In this document: positions 20,863-32,768 of the stretch, piece by piece
How the letters are laid out: every line of letters begins with the position of its first letter
Position numbering within the stretch: the stretch's first letter is position 1
Assembly: GCA_947650365.1 (NCBI GenBank)
Contig: OX393552.1
Coordinates: forward strand, 17,660,775 to 17,724,774
DNA: 64,000 nucleotides
Reading direction: 5' to 3'
From: Chamaelirium japonicum
Lineage: Eukaryota > Streptophyta > Magnoliopsida > Liliales > Melanthiaceae
Translations under genes and position numbers: made by a program
The notes under the pieces: model-generated
Told to the model about the DNA's origin: nothing
Seen by the model: only the letters and a program-made list of their open reading frames with translations
The model's database searches: none

Positions 20863-23358
20863 TCAAAAGAACTCGACTCCTGTCGAGCCAGGTCCTGGGT
20901 CCGGCGGAGGCTCTCCTGGCAGCAACTGCAGCCGCTGCCTCTGATCTGACTGCTCTCCCGGGTCCGGTGGCCAAGTGATCCGCCTCAGGTACACGGCAAC
21001 TCCATCTCGTAGCCTCTGCCCCTCGCCGCCAAGCGAAGACCTGAAAGTCAACACCAACATCCTCCGCGGCACGATAAGATCATCAAAAGACTCAGATAAT
21101 TTCATGTGATAATAGGAATGCGGGTTGACATGAAATTCAAATGACATGTGAAAAGAAAGGCCGCGGGAGCATAATGTGCTGCGGGTCATCGGCTTGCGCG
21201 ATTGGCAATGGTATACTTGAAAGGCCATGGGTTGCGGGTGCGTAATGTGTTGCACAAAATGGCCTGCGCACGGTGCAAAACAAGGGGATTCTAAACCAGG
21301 AAGATATGTCATGTCATCATTGTCCGGATGCAGTGAATAAAATGAGAAATTAAAGAACTCATCATGCCACATGTTATGATTTCGAAAAATTAAAGGTGAT
21401 GGGTTGGTTGAAAGTTGAAAGCATGATTCATAAGTATTTTGCATCGAAAAATGATTAAACATGGCAAAATCTTCTTTATTGCTTAATTCAACACTTGGAC
21501 GATAATATGGATGCACATATGAATGATCTATGAATGAATGGAAGTCAGGCAAATGATGAATGCAAGTGTCATGAATGCCTACCGACTCTAAATGCGATGT
21601 GCATGCAATGGAATTCAAAATGTTCCCTAATCCCTTATCAATCGTCAGTAAAGCAGATGGACATCCAACTAAGTTTTCAGCGAATGGTGGCATGGACGGA
21701 CTCTGACTCAGAAGGGCTTGAGGTGCATGGGATCGGTGTTTCCTAAAACATGTAGGCCATAGGGTGACATTGATGCCATCCTTCAGGAAAGTATAGGTGT
21801 TGGCTCTACCGTGATGTTGGACATCTCGGTCGAACTGCCATGGACGCCCTAAGATAACATCAGCAACCTCTAGCGGAATGATATCGCATCAGATCTCATC
21901 TCTATATTGTAGCCCAATGGATAACGTTGCCAAACAACAGTGAGTTACCAGCTGACTTGTGGTGTTGTCTAGCCAGGATGTCTTGTAAGGGTGAGCTAAT
22001 GGTTTAACTTTCTATTTCTTGCTCCTAACTACCCTTTCATTTATCAGATTGGTGGTACAACCTCCATCGATCAAGAGACAAAGGTCCATTCCATTGACAG
22101 TGCAGACTGTTCGGAATAATTCGAACCTCTGGTTCTTGCAGTGTGGCTTAGGGGGTCCTCCACAGAGCTCGTGGGGTAACAATGCTTTGGGTGCTTGGGG
22201 TGATGGCGACTGGTGAATGACCAACAGTGGTGCAGTCACATCATCCCCCTCCAAGACTAACTCATTGAAGTGTTCCCCATCAGATTCGTGACTATCCTCG
22301 TCATTATCCGCAAGATTTGTCTGTGGATGGAATTGACGGCGAGGACAGTCGGCGGACTTGTGACCCGGCTGGTTGCATTTAAAACACTTTATCTGACTCG
22401 GGTTGGGTCCTAAGACTCCTTTACCCTTCTCAGTGGGTGCAGGAACTGTGCCAGCTACAGGTGAAGGTCCAGGGAGTGGCCTACTAATGGATCCGGATGG
22501 TGCCCTAGTGATATCATATCGTCGGGACGCAGATCGTGAGTGGTGAGACTCGACTTTCTTGGCCCGACGGTGTGCATCACTGACCTGATACAAGTCATGA
22601 AGGGACACCACCTCCTGAATTGAAGGCTTGAGACCGTTGACATACCTAGCGACGCTCTGCTCTTCATCTTCGTGCAGATCGTTCCGAGCTTGGAGCTTGT
22701 AGAATTCATTAGTGTAGTCGTCTACAGATTTATACTCCTGTCGCAGGTTTTGGAACTTCTGGAACACATTCTGCTTGAAATCAGAAGGGAGGAACTTCTG
22801 TTGCATCTTTCCTCGCATATGTGTCCATGTGGAAATCTTTTCTTTCCCTTTCCTACCCCTAGCGGTCTGCAACTGTTTCCACCAAATCAGTGCATGACCT
22901 TTCAATTTAAGGCTGACAAACTTGACTTGTTTGTCGCGGGGGATTTCTTTCCACTCGAAGTACTGGTCGATTCTCTCGGCCCACTCTAAAAACTCTTCAG
23001 GGTCCATTCTACCCTCGAACTCAGGAATTTCTATCTTGATGCCCTGATCCCAGCCCCAATGAGATTTCGATCTCCTATGACTTTGCCTACTTTGCCGCTC
23101 AGATCCATCAGAGGAACTGACGCTGTCACCTCCTGACCCTAGGTCTAACTCACTACGCCCGGGTGACGCTCTAGTCCTGTGTTCGCGACGGGGTCGCGGT
23201 GGATTCTGGGAATTATTGAAGGCTAAGGTCAAGGTTTCTATTTGGGTCTGAAGCCTCTCAATGTTATCTTGTTGCCTCATGAAGGCATCCTGCCAAGTAC
23301 GGGGCGGAGACGATCCAGCCATTCTAGATTGGTTAGTAGATGCTATCGATTCAATCAC
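20863..23358 (-). pseudogene. H gag-protease fused to an unrecognised C-terminal segment
   Basis: One frame runs from the ATG at 23358 to the stop at 20863, broken by TAG at 22012-22014 and TGA near 21883. The gag core (GWDQGIKIEIPEFEG, then FLEWAERIDQYFEW and LKLKGHALIWWKQLQ) is followed by a zinc knuckle (CFKCNQPGHKSADC, about residue 323). The protease has IDGGCT at 430-435, so the usual D-S-G is D-G-G. After VILGRPWQFDRD the frame passes into about 200 residues I cannot assign, rich in His, Phe and Ser. It ends in a tail (YLRRITWPPDPG to STGVEFF) that occupies the place of the family's pol C-terminus. RT, RNase H and integrase are absent. Confidence 0.85.
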
Positions 23359-23548
23359 GAGAGAAAGGGATGACCCTAATATGGATGCGACACGCGATGC
23401 GTGTGACTAGCTAATGCAAGATACAAACTAAAATGAAAGAAGGCAAATGAAATTTTTTTTTTTTCAGCAAACAGACAATGATGCGAATGATGCGAGAGGA
23501 CCGGCCGTTGCGTAAGAACGCGACGACTAGTGCGCTCTGATACCAACT

Positions 23549-24750
23549 TGATACGATGCGTATGCTTAATTTAATCCAAGTGCAGAATTTAAATAATAAA
23601 AATCAGATTTCAGCATGTATAAGTAAATTTCAGCAATGCTTAGAATCACGTTTCAGCATTCATTCATCACCAATCAGATTTAATTCAAAGAAACAATAAA
23701 ATGGACAAGATGAACACTAATTTCAGATTATAAGACCGAATTCCAGCAATGAGAACAATCACTATCTCAAATAATATGCCAATGTCTCAAGAACAAATAA
23801 AGATCTAAACGAATAAACCCTAACGGATGAGACTCTCGGGAAACAGAGTTTTAGGGTTCCTACAATGAAATCAGCAATAGGGCCGGTTGCAAGAAAGCAG
23901 GTTATCACATGAAAATTATCGAGGATCGATCTCAACGTGCTTTGGTCAATGCCGGCAGCTTTCCGATACTCCGATGTTGCAGATGAATGGCGCGGAAGGG
24001 GGAGGTGTGGTCCAGAAGACAGGGTGAAGAAGCCGAGACGATGATCTTGAAGAAGAAGAAACTCCACGTCGATCTTCCGTGAAGCCGAGGATGAATAGCG
24101 AGGCGACGGGGTAGAAGCGTGCGGAGGAAGAAAAGGATCAGAAGCAGGGAAGATTCGTAGGAAGGGATAACCGAACAAGCGTACACGCTTCTTCAATCTA
24201 GGGTTTCAATTTCAATTTCATCTCCCTTTGCAATTAGGGTTTTTAGAATAAATAGGGGATGAAGGCACAAGGCACAAAAGGAAAGGAAAGAAGAGAGAGA
24301 GGGGCCGGTCGGGTAGAGAGAGAGAGAGAGAGGACGCGCGGAAGAGAGGGACGCGCGGGCATGTTCGCGGGAGAGAGAGAGAGGGCCGGTCGGGTGGGGA
24401 TTAGGCTAGGGTTTTGGGTTTTTTAATTTCCCTTCGAATCTCATCCATTGAGATCTATTCTAACCTAACATCCTATGGCTAAAAAGTAAACACAGAAACG
24501 AGTCAGTTCGGCATCTGTGGCTCGAACCGGATGCGAACATGGCTCGCACCTACCCAAACCAGAAATAAAAACTGAAATAACTAAAGATCCGTTGGTCGGA
24601 TCGAAATAAAGTAAAAACCAAAACTGTGGGGCTTCGATTAAGCTTTCCACTGATGCAGACGGATCGACGATCGGGTTCCTGGATCTCCGGCGCGGATGAA
24701 AATACGCCATCAGCTGTAGAAAAACTGCACGTAGTGGCTCGTCTGCATCA
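23549..24750 (-). repeat. H 5' LTR
   Basis: This copy is the partner of 19647-20850. The AGT spacer and initiator-Met primer site follow on the minus strand (23531-23548). Differences from the 3' copy include a 4-bp indel near 24700, variable gagaga length and a few substitutions. Confidence 0.93.
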
Positions 24751-24777
24751 AGTTGGCCCGCCCAAGTTGCAGCCCTA

Positions 24778-24897
24778 CAAAGAATACCTCAAGGGCAGTA
24801 TAAAAGAGCTTCAATCTCCCACAAATCACCCATGCTAAATCCCATTCTTCTAATATGGCACACATGTGTAAAGTCTCTCATGCTACTTCAATCTTGC
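24778..24897 (-). pseudogene. hAT transposase pseudogene, continuation
   Basis: The minus strand reads EEWDLAWVICGRLKLFYTAL, the segment that precedes the catalytic-domain part at 19090 in hAT transposases (typically W-x-x-A-x-x-I/V-C-x-x-L-K-x-F-Y). It is cut by Copia2 at 24897. Sequence beyond Copia2 (30218 on) gives no clear match. Confidence 0.75.
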
Positions 24898-25038
24898 TGT
24901 TAATGTATATAGATGGGTCGGTTTTACTTGTACAGTCGGGTCGGGTTGTATGGTCATACATGTACATATATATGGGCTTGAGTCCCTCAATAGAGAGTAT
25001 TGCATTCCTCTCCAAACCCTAGCCGTCATCTCCTAACA
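24898..25038 (+). repeat. Copia2 5' LTR
   Basis: A short 141-bp LTR, TGTTAATG to CTCCTAACA. It has a TATATATG box near 24967 and the telo-box motif AAACCCTAG (25014-25022). It is identical to the 3' LTR by eye. Confidence 0.95.
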
Positions 25039-25668
25039 TGGTATCAGAGCTCTAGGGTTTCTCGCGCGACGGCAGCACCTCCGGCCTCTCCTCCACTCCG
25101 GCAGCACCTCCGGCCTCTTCCTCTGCTCCGGCAGCCCACCCGACAACTCCCAACCCCCCCGCCCCCCCCCCCCCCCCCCCGCCCCTCTTCCTCTGCTCCG
25201 GCAGCCCACCCGACACCTCCCAGACCCCCCCCGCCCCCCTTCCTCTGCCCCGACAGCCCACCCGACCTCACCCGACCCCTCCCCAGCACCCCCCGCCCCC
25301 TTCCTCTGCCCCGGCAGCCCCCTCCCTCTGCCCCGACAGCCCACCCGACACCTCCCTGCCCCCCCCCCCCCCCGCCCCCCTTCCTCTGCCCCGACAGCCC
25401 ACCCGGCACCACCCGCACCCTCCCCAGCACACCCCGCCCCCCTTCCTCTGCCCCGGCAGCCCCCTCCGCCCCCTTCCGCCCCCCTCCGGCCTCTTCCTCT
25501 GCTCCGGCAGCCCAACCGACACCTCCCAGCCCCCCCCCCCCCGCCCCCCTTCCTCTGCCCCGACAGCCGACCCGACACCTCCCCAGCACCCCCCGGCTCC
25601 TTCCTCCACCCCCCCGACCCTCTCACCCCTTCCCTCAGCACCCCCGGCTCCTCTGTTGAGCCTTCTCC
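25039..25668 (+). other. Copia2 leader: primer site and C-rich minisatellite
   Basis: After the primer site there are about ten degenerate units of roughly 40-60 bp. Each has cttcctctgccccgacagcc followed by cacccgacacctccc and a C-run of up to 18. The plus strand is almost purine-free from 25090 to 25660. The long proline-rich open frame across it is a by-product of composition. No gene is called here. Confidence 0.85.
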
Positions 25669-28600
25669 ATGGCTTCTCCTGCCGTACCGTCCGTCGTTGC
25701 GATCTCTCCACCGCTAAAGGCGGTCGCCTTTCAGTTGTCATCGGCCAACGACTGGCCTGATTGGTCCCTCACCGTCGAGGCCGTGCTCTCCAGTCGTGAT
25801 CTGTGGGGTCACATCACTGGCGATGATCCTCCTCCCACTGACTACTCCGGTTCCTCCTCTGTCACCAGCAGTGCCGCGTCTTCTGCTGCGACTACTACCA
25901 CGGCAACCACGGTTGCTGCTCTTACGTGGCGCCGCCACGATCAGGCCATCCGGGCGTACCTTCTGGACTCTGTTGCTCGTCCGCTCCTTGTTCCCATCGG
26001 CCGCCTTCCGACAGCGCGTGCGATGTGGGAGTATCTCCGGGACCGTTTTCTCCCGCGCAGAGGCGCACGCCGGCATCAGCTCATCTGTGACTCGCAGTCT
26101 GCCCGTCAGGGGGAGCGCAACATTCAGGACTTCTTCAGTCAAATGAGTGCCGACTGGCATTAGCTGGACTCACTGATCCCGGAGCGGTGTGCCTGCCCCC
26201 GCTCCCGGGATTTCCAGCGCTACCTCGATAAGGGCCACCTGCACCAGTTCCTGGCAGCGCTTCGGCCGGACTTTGCTCTCATAGCTGCCCAGCTCCTGCA
26301 CCGTGAGCCACTCCCTCGGCTAGAGGATGCTCTACTCGCCTTGGTCGACGAGGAGACCCGCCTTCAGACTCAGGGCGCTCGTCCTCCTCCACTTGCTCCT
26401 AGCTCCGACACTGTCCTGGCAGCCGGGTTCTCCGATGAGGCTGTCTTCTGTCACTACTGCAAGGAGCCCGGCCACATGAAGCGCGACTGCCCTACACATC
26501 CTCCACACAACCCTCGCTGGGGTCCGGATGAGAGAGCCCCACGCTGGGCTTCGACTTCCCGCGACGATCGAGGTGGACGGAGCTGTGGACGTGGTTCGTC
26601 TTCCTTCCGCCACTTTGGTGGTACAACGGCTACTGTAGAGGCCTCGACGCTCCCCACTGCTACTACAGCACCTTCTCAGCCTGAGCCGGACCGTCTTCAG
26701 CGCCTCGAGGAGCTCCTTCTTCGCCACCTAGCCTCCACCGGCTCCGCGACTGCGCACGGCTTGTCTGCCACCTCTGGTACTACTGCTCCATGGATTTTCG
26801 ATTCGGGTGCCTTCTGTTACCTTACCTTTGACTCCACTGTCCTCACGGACTGTTCTCCCACTACCACCCACCAGGAGGTTCGCACTGCGGATGGGACTCT
26901 CGTCCCTATTCCGCAATGTGGCTCCATCACTACCACCTCTGACCCTTCTGGTCGCCTGATCCTACCCCATGTCCATCATGCCCCCCGTCTTAATAATAAT
27001 CTGATCTCTATCAGTTCTCTTTGTGACTCTGACCTGACTGTCACCTTCACCCCTTCTGTTTGTGTTGTGCAGGATTCACGGACGGGTCAGAGGATTGGGC
27101 TGGGCCGTAGGGCAGGAAGACTTTACCAGTTGGACGATCTACATGTGTCTTCCGTTCCTGTTGTATCTGTCATGTCTGTCACCTCTGATGCCGACCTGTG
27201 GCACAGAAGGTTAGGTCATATATCGAGTGATCGACTCAAAAGCGTATTCCGTTCGGGCGCTTTGGGTTGAGCGTCTTTCTCCCCCCTCTCTGTTTGCACG
27301 GGTTGTAGACTGGCAAAGCATCTAGCTCTTCCATTCTCTGCTAGTGCTTCCCAGTCTGATGCTTTATTTGATTTAGTCCATTCGGACATTTGGGGTCCTG
27401 CTCCTGTTGCATCTCTATCGGGTTACATGTATTATGTGTGCTTTATTGATGACTATTCTAGGTGCACCTGGGTTTATCTCATGCGTCATCGATCTGAAGT
27501 ACCTCACATCTTTAGGAGATTCACCACTATGATACACACTCAGTTTGGTCGGCGCATCAAGACCTTTCGGTCTGATTGTGCCAAGGAGCATCTCTCCTCT
27601 GAGATGCGTGAGATTCTTCAGTCTCACGGCACTCTTCACCAGCAGTCATGTCCCCACACCCATGAGCAGAACGGCGTTGCCGAACGCAAGCATCGTCATG
27701 TCCTTGAGACTGCACGAGCCTTAATTCTCTCTGCGTCGGTTCCTCACTCCTACTGGGCTGAAGCTGTCATGATGGCTGTCCACCTCATCAATATCACTCC
27801 GTCGTCTGCTCTGTCCGGTGCCACCCCATATGAGCGCCTTCACTCCAGCCCACCTGACTACTCTCTTCTTCGCACGTTTGGCTGCACGTGCTTCGTTCTT
27901 CTTCCTCCCCATGAGCGCACCAAACTCTCTGCGAGGTCTGTTATGTGTGTTCACTTGGGGCTCAGTCGGGAGCACAAGGGGTATCGGTGCTACGATCCCT
28001 TGGCTCGCCGGATCCGTGTCTCCCGTCACGTTTCCTTTGTTGAGGATGTCCTGTACTTTTCACCTGAGTCTCGGGATCTTTCCTTGCCTCATGCGTCACC
28101 CTCCTCGCCTTCCTCACATCTCCACATCCTTGTTCTACCCCCGGTTTCTGTTGTCCCATCCATGTCTATTCCTTCTCCATCTTCCCCGCCACCTCCACCA
28201 CCACCATCACCACCACCACCACCTCCTCCGTCTTCCTCGACACCTCCACCACCACCTGTTACTCGTGTATATGTTCGTCGGTCTGCAGCTCCTCCTCCAG
28301 AGTCGGTTCCCACTGGTACTCCCTCGCCTGATGCTGCTGCCCCCTCCTCCCCGGTCGTGGATCCTGCTCCTGTTCGGTGCTACCCAGCGCGCGAACATCA
28401 CCCTCCTGACAGATATGACTACTCTCCTGACAGGTTTGGCTACTCTGCCTTTCCCTCTGACTCTCCTGACTCCTCTGGCTACTCTGCCAGTGCCTCCTAT
28501 TCACCATCTTTTCAGGCTTTTCTTACTGCTATACACACCCATCGGGAGCCCCAATCGTACCGTGAGGCAGCTTTACATCCAGAGTGGCGGCAGGCCATGT

Positions 28601-30063
28601 CAGTTGAGCTTGAGGCCTTTCAGCGGACCCAGACATGGGATTTGGTGCCTTGTCCCTCCGGGGTGGTGCCTGTTAGCTGCAAGTGGATATTCAAGGTCAA
28701 GACTCGACCTGACGGATCCATTGAGCGGCACAAGGCTCGCCTCGTTGCTCGTGGCTTCTCCCAGGAGTATGGGATTGATTACGAGGAGACGTTTGCTCTA
28801 GTTGCTCGGATGACTACTGTGCGCACCCTCTTAGCTGTGGCAGCTGCTCGAGAGTGGCCTCTCCATCAGATGGATGTCACCAATGCGTTCCTCCACGGTG
28901 ATCTCTCCGAGGAAGTCTACATGGCTCCTCCTCCGGGCATTTTAGTTCCTCCAGGGCACGTGTGTCGTTTGCGCCGAGCCATCTATGGACTCAAGCAGGC
29001 CCCTCGTGCCTGGTTTGAGCGATTTCGCAGTGCAGTCCTGGCCGCCGGGTTTGTTGAGCGTCACTCCGACTATGCCTTGTTCACTCGCTCCTCCAGTCAG
29101 GGCATTGCAGTTCTTCTCCTCTATGTGGATGATATGATCATCACTGGGGATGACAGTGCCATCATCGCATCTCTCCAGCGGCACCTCCAGAGTCAGTTTG
29201 AGATGAAAGATCTGGGCTCTCTTCGCTACTTTTTGGGTCTTGAGATTGCCCGGTCAGCTCGTGGTCTGTTGGTCTCCCAGCAGAAGTACATCTCCGACAT
29301 CTATGCTGATGCTGCTATTACTGACACTCGCACTGCTGATACACCCATGGAGCTCAATTTGAAGCTTCTAGCTACCGATGGTGAGCCGCTCCAGGATGTC
29401 TCCCGCTACCAGAGGCTGGTTGGGATGCTCGTCTATCTCACTATGACCCGGCCAGACATTGCCCATGCTGTTGGCATTGTCAGTCAGTTTGTTCAGGCTC
29501 CACGGTTAGTTCACTATGCAGCTGTTCTTCGGATTATCCGCTACCTCCGGGGTACCATCACCCGTTCACTACTGTTTCCCTCCACCTCTCCGTTGGTGCT
29601 GCGTGCCTACTCCGATGCAGATTGGGCAGGAGATGCAGCCACTCGCCGCTCTACTACAAGTGTGTTTCTGGGTGATTCACTGATTTCGTGGCGCAGCAAG
29701 AAGCAGGAGTCTGTTGCTCGCTCCAGCACCGAAGCCGAATACAGGGCTATGGCTTCCACCACCGCCGAGATTGTCTGGCTTCGCCGCCTTCTGCTCGACT
29801 TGGGAGTTGTGATATCCGGACCCACCCCTCTCTTCTGTGACAACCGGAGTGCTATTCATATTGCTAGCAACCCGGTCTTCCATGAGGGAACAAAACATAT
29901 TGAAGTTGACTGTCATTATGTTCGCCAGGAGTTTCTCGACCACACCATCTCCCTGGCATACATTTCATCATCGGAGCAGACTGCTGATTTTCTGACGAAG
30001 CCCCTTACGACTGCTCGCTTCCGGCATTTTATTGGCAACCTCTCGGTTCATGATCCACCGTGA
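25669..30063 (+). pseudogene. Copia2 Gag-Pol polyprotein with two in-frame stops
   Basis: The frame from the ATG at 25669 to TGA at 30061-30063 (1464 codons) is interrupted only by TAG at 26161-26163 and TGA at 27268-27270. Numbering through the stops, the zinc knuckle starts at C261 (CHYCKEPGHMKRDC) and the protease has D378-S-G. The LWHRRLGHIS block follows, and integrase has D573, D636 and E672, a perfect D,D35E spacing. A proline-rich linker at about 28140-28260 comes next, then RT with YVDD from residue 1152, then RNase H. The TAG falls in gag where relatives have Gln, so CAG to TAG is the likely change. The two nonsense codons alone would silence it. Confidence 0.93.
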
Positions 30064-30076
30064 GTTTGAGGGGGAG

Positions 30077-30217
30077 TGTTAATGTATATAGATGGGTCGG
30101 TTTTACTTGTACAGTCGGGTCGGGTTGTATGGTCATACATGTACATATATATGGGCTTGAGTCCCTCAATAGAGAGTATTGCATTCCTCTCCAAACCCTA
30201 GCCGTCATCTCCTAACA
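30077..30217 (+). repeat. Copia2 3' LTR
   Basis: Identical partner of 24898-25038. The purine tract is directly upstream and the CTTGC duplication directly downstream. Confidence 0.95.
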
Positions 30218-30426
30218 CTTGCGAATACATCTTTAATTCTTTATAGATTAAATAAGTATGAAGTATCTGATACGTACGATTTCATCTGGTTTTACGATCA
30301 AGGGATATCATACCAATTGGAATGCATAGATGGCGAGCTGTATCCTCAAATTTTTTTGCTCTTGATGGAGATGTCGTTCAGAAAGCAATGTGATAATGAA
30401 CTTTTCAATTGCACCTCCTAGCATAT
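30218..30426. other. Old target DNA between Copia2 and G1
   Basis: This 209-bp piece is probably a continuation of the decayed hAT transposase locus, but no residue pattern is convincing. It ends with CATAT (30422-30426), the duplication made by G1. Confidence 0.4.
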
Positions 30427-32757
30427 TGATGCAGGCACCAATAAGGCACACTACAATCCTGAACCCTTTCAGGGTTTTCTTTGGTCAATGACTAGGGTTT
30501 AGTTATCAATATAGCCAGTGTTCAAAAAGGCGTTTGAGGCTTACGCCTCGAGGCCCGCCTCGAAGTGAGGCGGTCCTGTGTTGCCTCGAGGCGCACGCCT
30601 CAGCAGCCACATATAAAAAACCTACACATCTGTATCAAGAGGTGTACGCCTTTGTCCGAGGAGCGCCTCAAGGCGTTCAAGACGTAAGTCTCATGCTCCA
30701 GGCGTGAAACATAGGGCGGGGAGGGGTTAAAACCAATGTTTGGTGTGGAAGGGGCACAAAGGGTTTGATATGTAAATCGCCCCCATGGACCCTTTTTCAC
30801 TTATTTAAACCTCCTAAACCATTTTAGATTTTTTTAGGTTTTGAAACTCCTTTGCCTCCAAAAACCCAAAATCAAGATTTAGTGCTCATTTCTTTTCCGA
30901 TTTTAATTCCGAAGTTGTATTCTTCTTCTTTGTGGATTGTCTACCAACTACAAGTGAGAAATCAAGATTTGTTTCAAGTTTAAAGGTATAAATCATGATC
31001 TTGCTTCTTCTACTAGTTTTTTCTATGATTTTTTCTTTGTATTTTACCATTTCATGTATTTGTATCATTGTTTTTTTTTTTAATCTTGACAATGTTAGTC
31101 CTATATTCGTATTTTATTGATTGTTATTACTTGTTAGTTGCTACTCTAATTATTATCTTGAATATTAAAGAATTAAGCGTGTTTGAGCAATTTGACTTTT
31201 TATTTTGTTGTTAGATTGCTCGAGTGCTCAATCATGTCATATAAGATGTTTTCTAATACATTGTGATTTATTATGCATATCTAGTTCAATTATTATTACA
31301 CATTCAATAATAGTATTTATTCTGAAGTTTTTCTTCTTTAATTTTTTTTTACCAAAACACCTCAAAAATTTGAGGCTTACGCCTCGATGCGCCTTGAGGC
31401 TTACGCCTTACCTCTCTAGAGGAAAAACGCCTCGGTACGCCTTTCGCCTTTTTAAACATTGAATATAGCGCAATAAGCCTCAAAAGGACAGCAAACAAAG
31501 TTATCTCACGTAGTTCTAAAATTCTATGCCATCGACATTAAGCAGGATTAAGATTTAAACAATAGAAACACAATATTCTCACAAAACAGATTTCAGCATA
31601 TAAAAGGATTAATTCGCAGCAGTAAATATTGCAATAAAACAATAGGCTTGCATCAGATTTTCATAAAGAAAAGGGCTACGGATGCTTGCTAGGGTTACCG
31701 ACAGACGATAGATAGCGAATCTAATAAATAGGCACAACTATGGCTTCAACTAGCGATAAAAAAAATGATGACGGCTGCGATGCGGAGCGGAGGCAATGGA
31801 AACGAATGGAAAATGATGCGGATGCGAGGGAAAAGATAAGGAAAAGAAAAGATACTGCCTGGGTTTCCCGCCGTGGGTCGATTGCGAGGATACGCCGATG
31901 ATCCCGCACACGGAGCAAGGCCGGACGTCGGGAGAAGCCGGATCCTTCGGAAAAACTGCACCAAGGCCTTCACGAGGCGAAGTCGCTGAAGCGGCGATGA
32001 TCGGGGACTCGAGTCTCACCCGGAAGCACTCACGAAGAGGCACAAGTTCAGCAATTCTTCAAATCTGAATTCTCTTTTCTTCTTCATCTTTTTGTAGGCT
32101 AGGGTTTTGTTTTGGATGGCTCAGATCAAATGCTAATTAGGCTTAGAGGGTGTGGATGCAAGGGATCAAGAAAGGCAAGAAAAGAGAGAGAAATAAGGGA
32201 GAGAAGAGAGGAACGGCCAAAGGGTGGGGCCGGCTTTGCTACCCGCGCGGACAAGGAGGGGGGGGGGGCGTTCGGTTCACGGGAAAGAAAGAAAGGAAGG
32301 GGGCGGTATTGCTATAGATGCCCTATTGGGCTTAAGATAAGCCCATTTAACTCCCTACTGAAGCCCATATGTGCCACGTCATCAAAATTATGTTATTTCG
32401 CCATCTAACCGTCGGTTTCGAGATCTAATCTCGTCCGTCGGTACCCCGCAAACACACGCACCCATAATTTTATTAATATTATGCTGAAACTCACCCGAGA
32501 AGACCCGGATTCAATCCGAAAAGCCCCCGGATGAGATCATGGACATCCCCCATGAACTGGGCAAGAACAGAAATACAACTAAATGCTGAAATAAGGCCAA
32601 AAACAGGGAAAAATGGCCAAAAACTGAAACAAACGACTAATAAACCCCAAACGGTTAATGTCATCCAAACAATAAATAAAAATGACAGTAAATAAATGTC
32701 TCTGATGATGATCTGAAGATGCGGCGATGATCCGATGACGCTGATCATGCTGCATCA
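30427..32757 (-). repeat. G1 3' LTR, interrupted by a hAT-like element
   Basis: On the minus strand it begins TGATGCAGCATGATCAGCG and ends GGTGCCTGCATCA. Removing the insertion and one duplication copy leaves 1377 bp, against 1379 bp for the other LTR. Confidence 0.93.
30516..31461. mobile_element. hAT-like non-autonomous element inside the G1 LTR
   Basis: The ends are CAGTGTTCAAAAAGGCG at 30516 and CAATGTTTAAAAAGGCG read inward from 31461. The 8-bp target duplication AATATAGC is perfect (30508-30515 and 31462-31469). The empty site is visible in the other G1 LTR near 38030. The 946-bp interior has gaggcttacgcctcgaggc-type subterminal repeats at both ends and AT-rich sequence with no transposase. 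Confidence 0.95.
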
Positions 32758-32768
32758 ACTCCCCCGGA

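Larger units (their letters stand above)
19647..24750 (-). mobile_element. H: non-autonomous Ty3/gypsy element (gag-PR only)
   Basis: The LTRs 19647-20850 (1204 bp) and 23549-24750 (1202 bp) differ by about eight bases plus small indels. On the minus strand, the 5' LTR is followed by AGT and the primer site TGGTATCAGAGCGCAC (rc of 23531-23546). The purine tract gtccgggggact (rc of 20851-20862) precedes the 3' LTR. The flanks ggctg and agttg match poorly (3 of 5), so the duplication is not clean. The 2.7-kb interior codes for gag and protease but has no RT, RNase H or integrase. Confidence 0.9.
19091..24777. mobile_element. hAT-like MITE split by gypsy element H
   Basis: The ends are TAGGGCTACAACCCGAGCGG at 19091 and TAGGGCTGCAACTTGGGCGG read inward from 24777. 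The flanking 8-mers cagagaat (19083-19090) and caaagaat (24778-24785) match 7 of 8. Without the 5.1-kb H insertion the element is about 583 bp, mostly low-complexity aacccaagccc-type sequence without coding capacity. Confidence 0.85.
24898..30217 (+). mobile_element. Copia2: full-length Ty1/copia, two nonsense codons
   Basis: The LTRs of 141 bp (24898-25038 and 30077-30217) look identical. The target duplication CTTGC is perfect (24893-24897 and 30218-30222). The primer site TGGTATCAGAGC is at 25039-25050 and the purine tract gagtttgagggggag is at 30062-30076. The polyprotein frame is full length but carries two in-frame stops. This is a very young insertion. Confidence 0.96.

Noticed and set aside
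19860-24196. Two near-identical 144-codon frames (19860-20294 and 23762-24196)
   Set aside because: They are the two LTRs of element H. Their similarity reflects LTR identity, not a duplicated gene.
25000-25659. Long proline-rich open frame and three overlapping glycine/arginine-rich frames on the other strand
   Set aside because: All lie in the C-rich leader minisatellite of Copia2. Open frames in every phase result from lack of A/T, and the plus frame starts inside the LTR.
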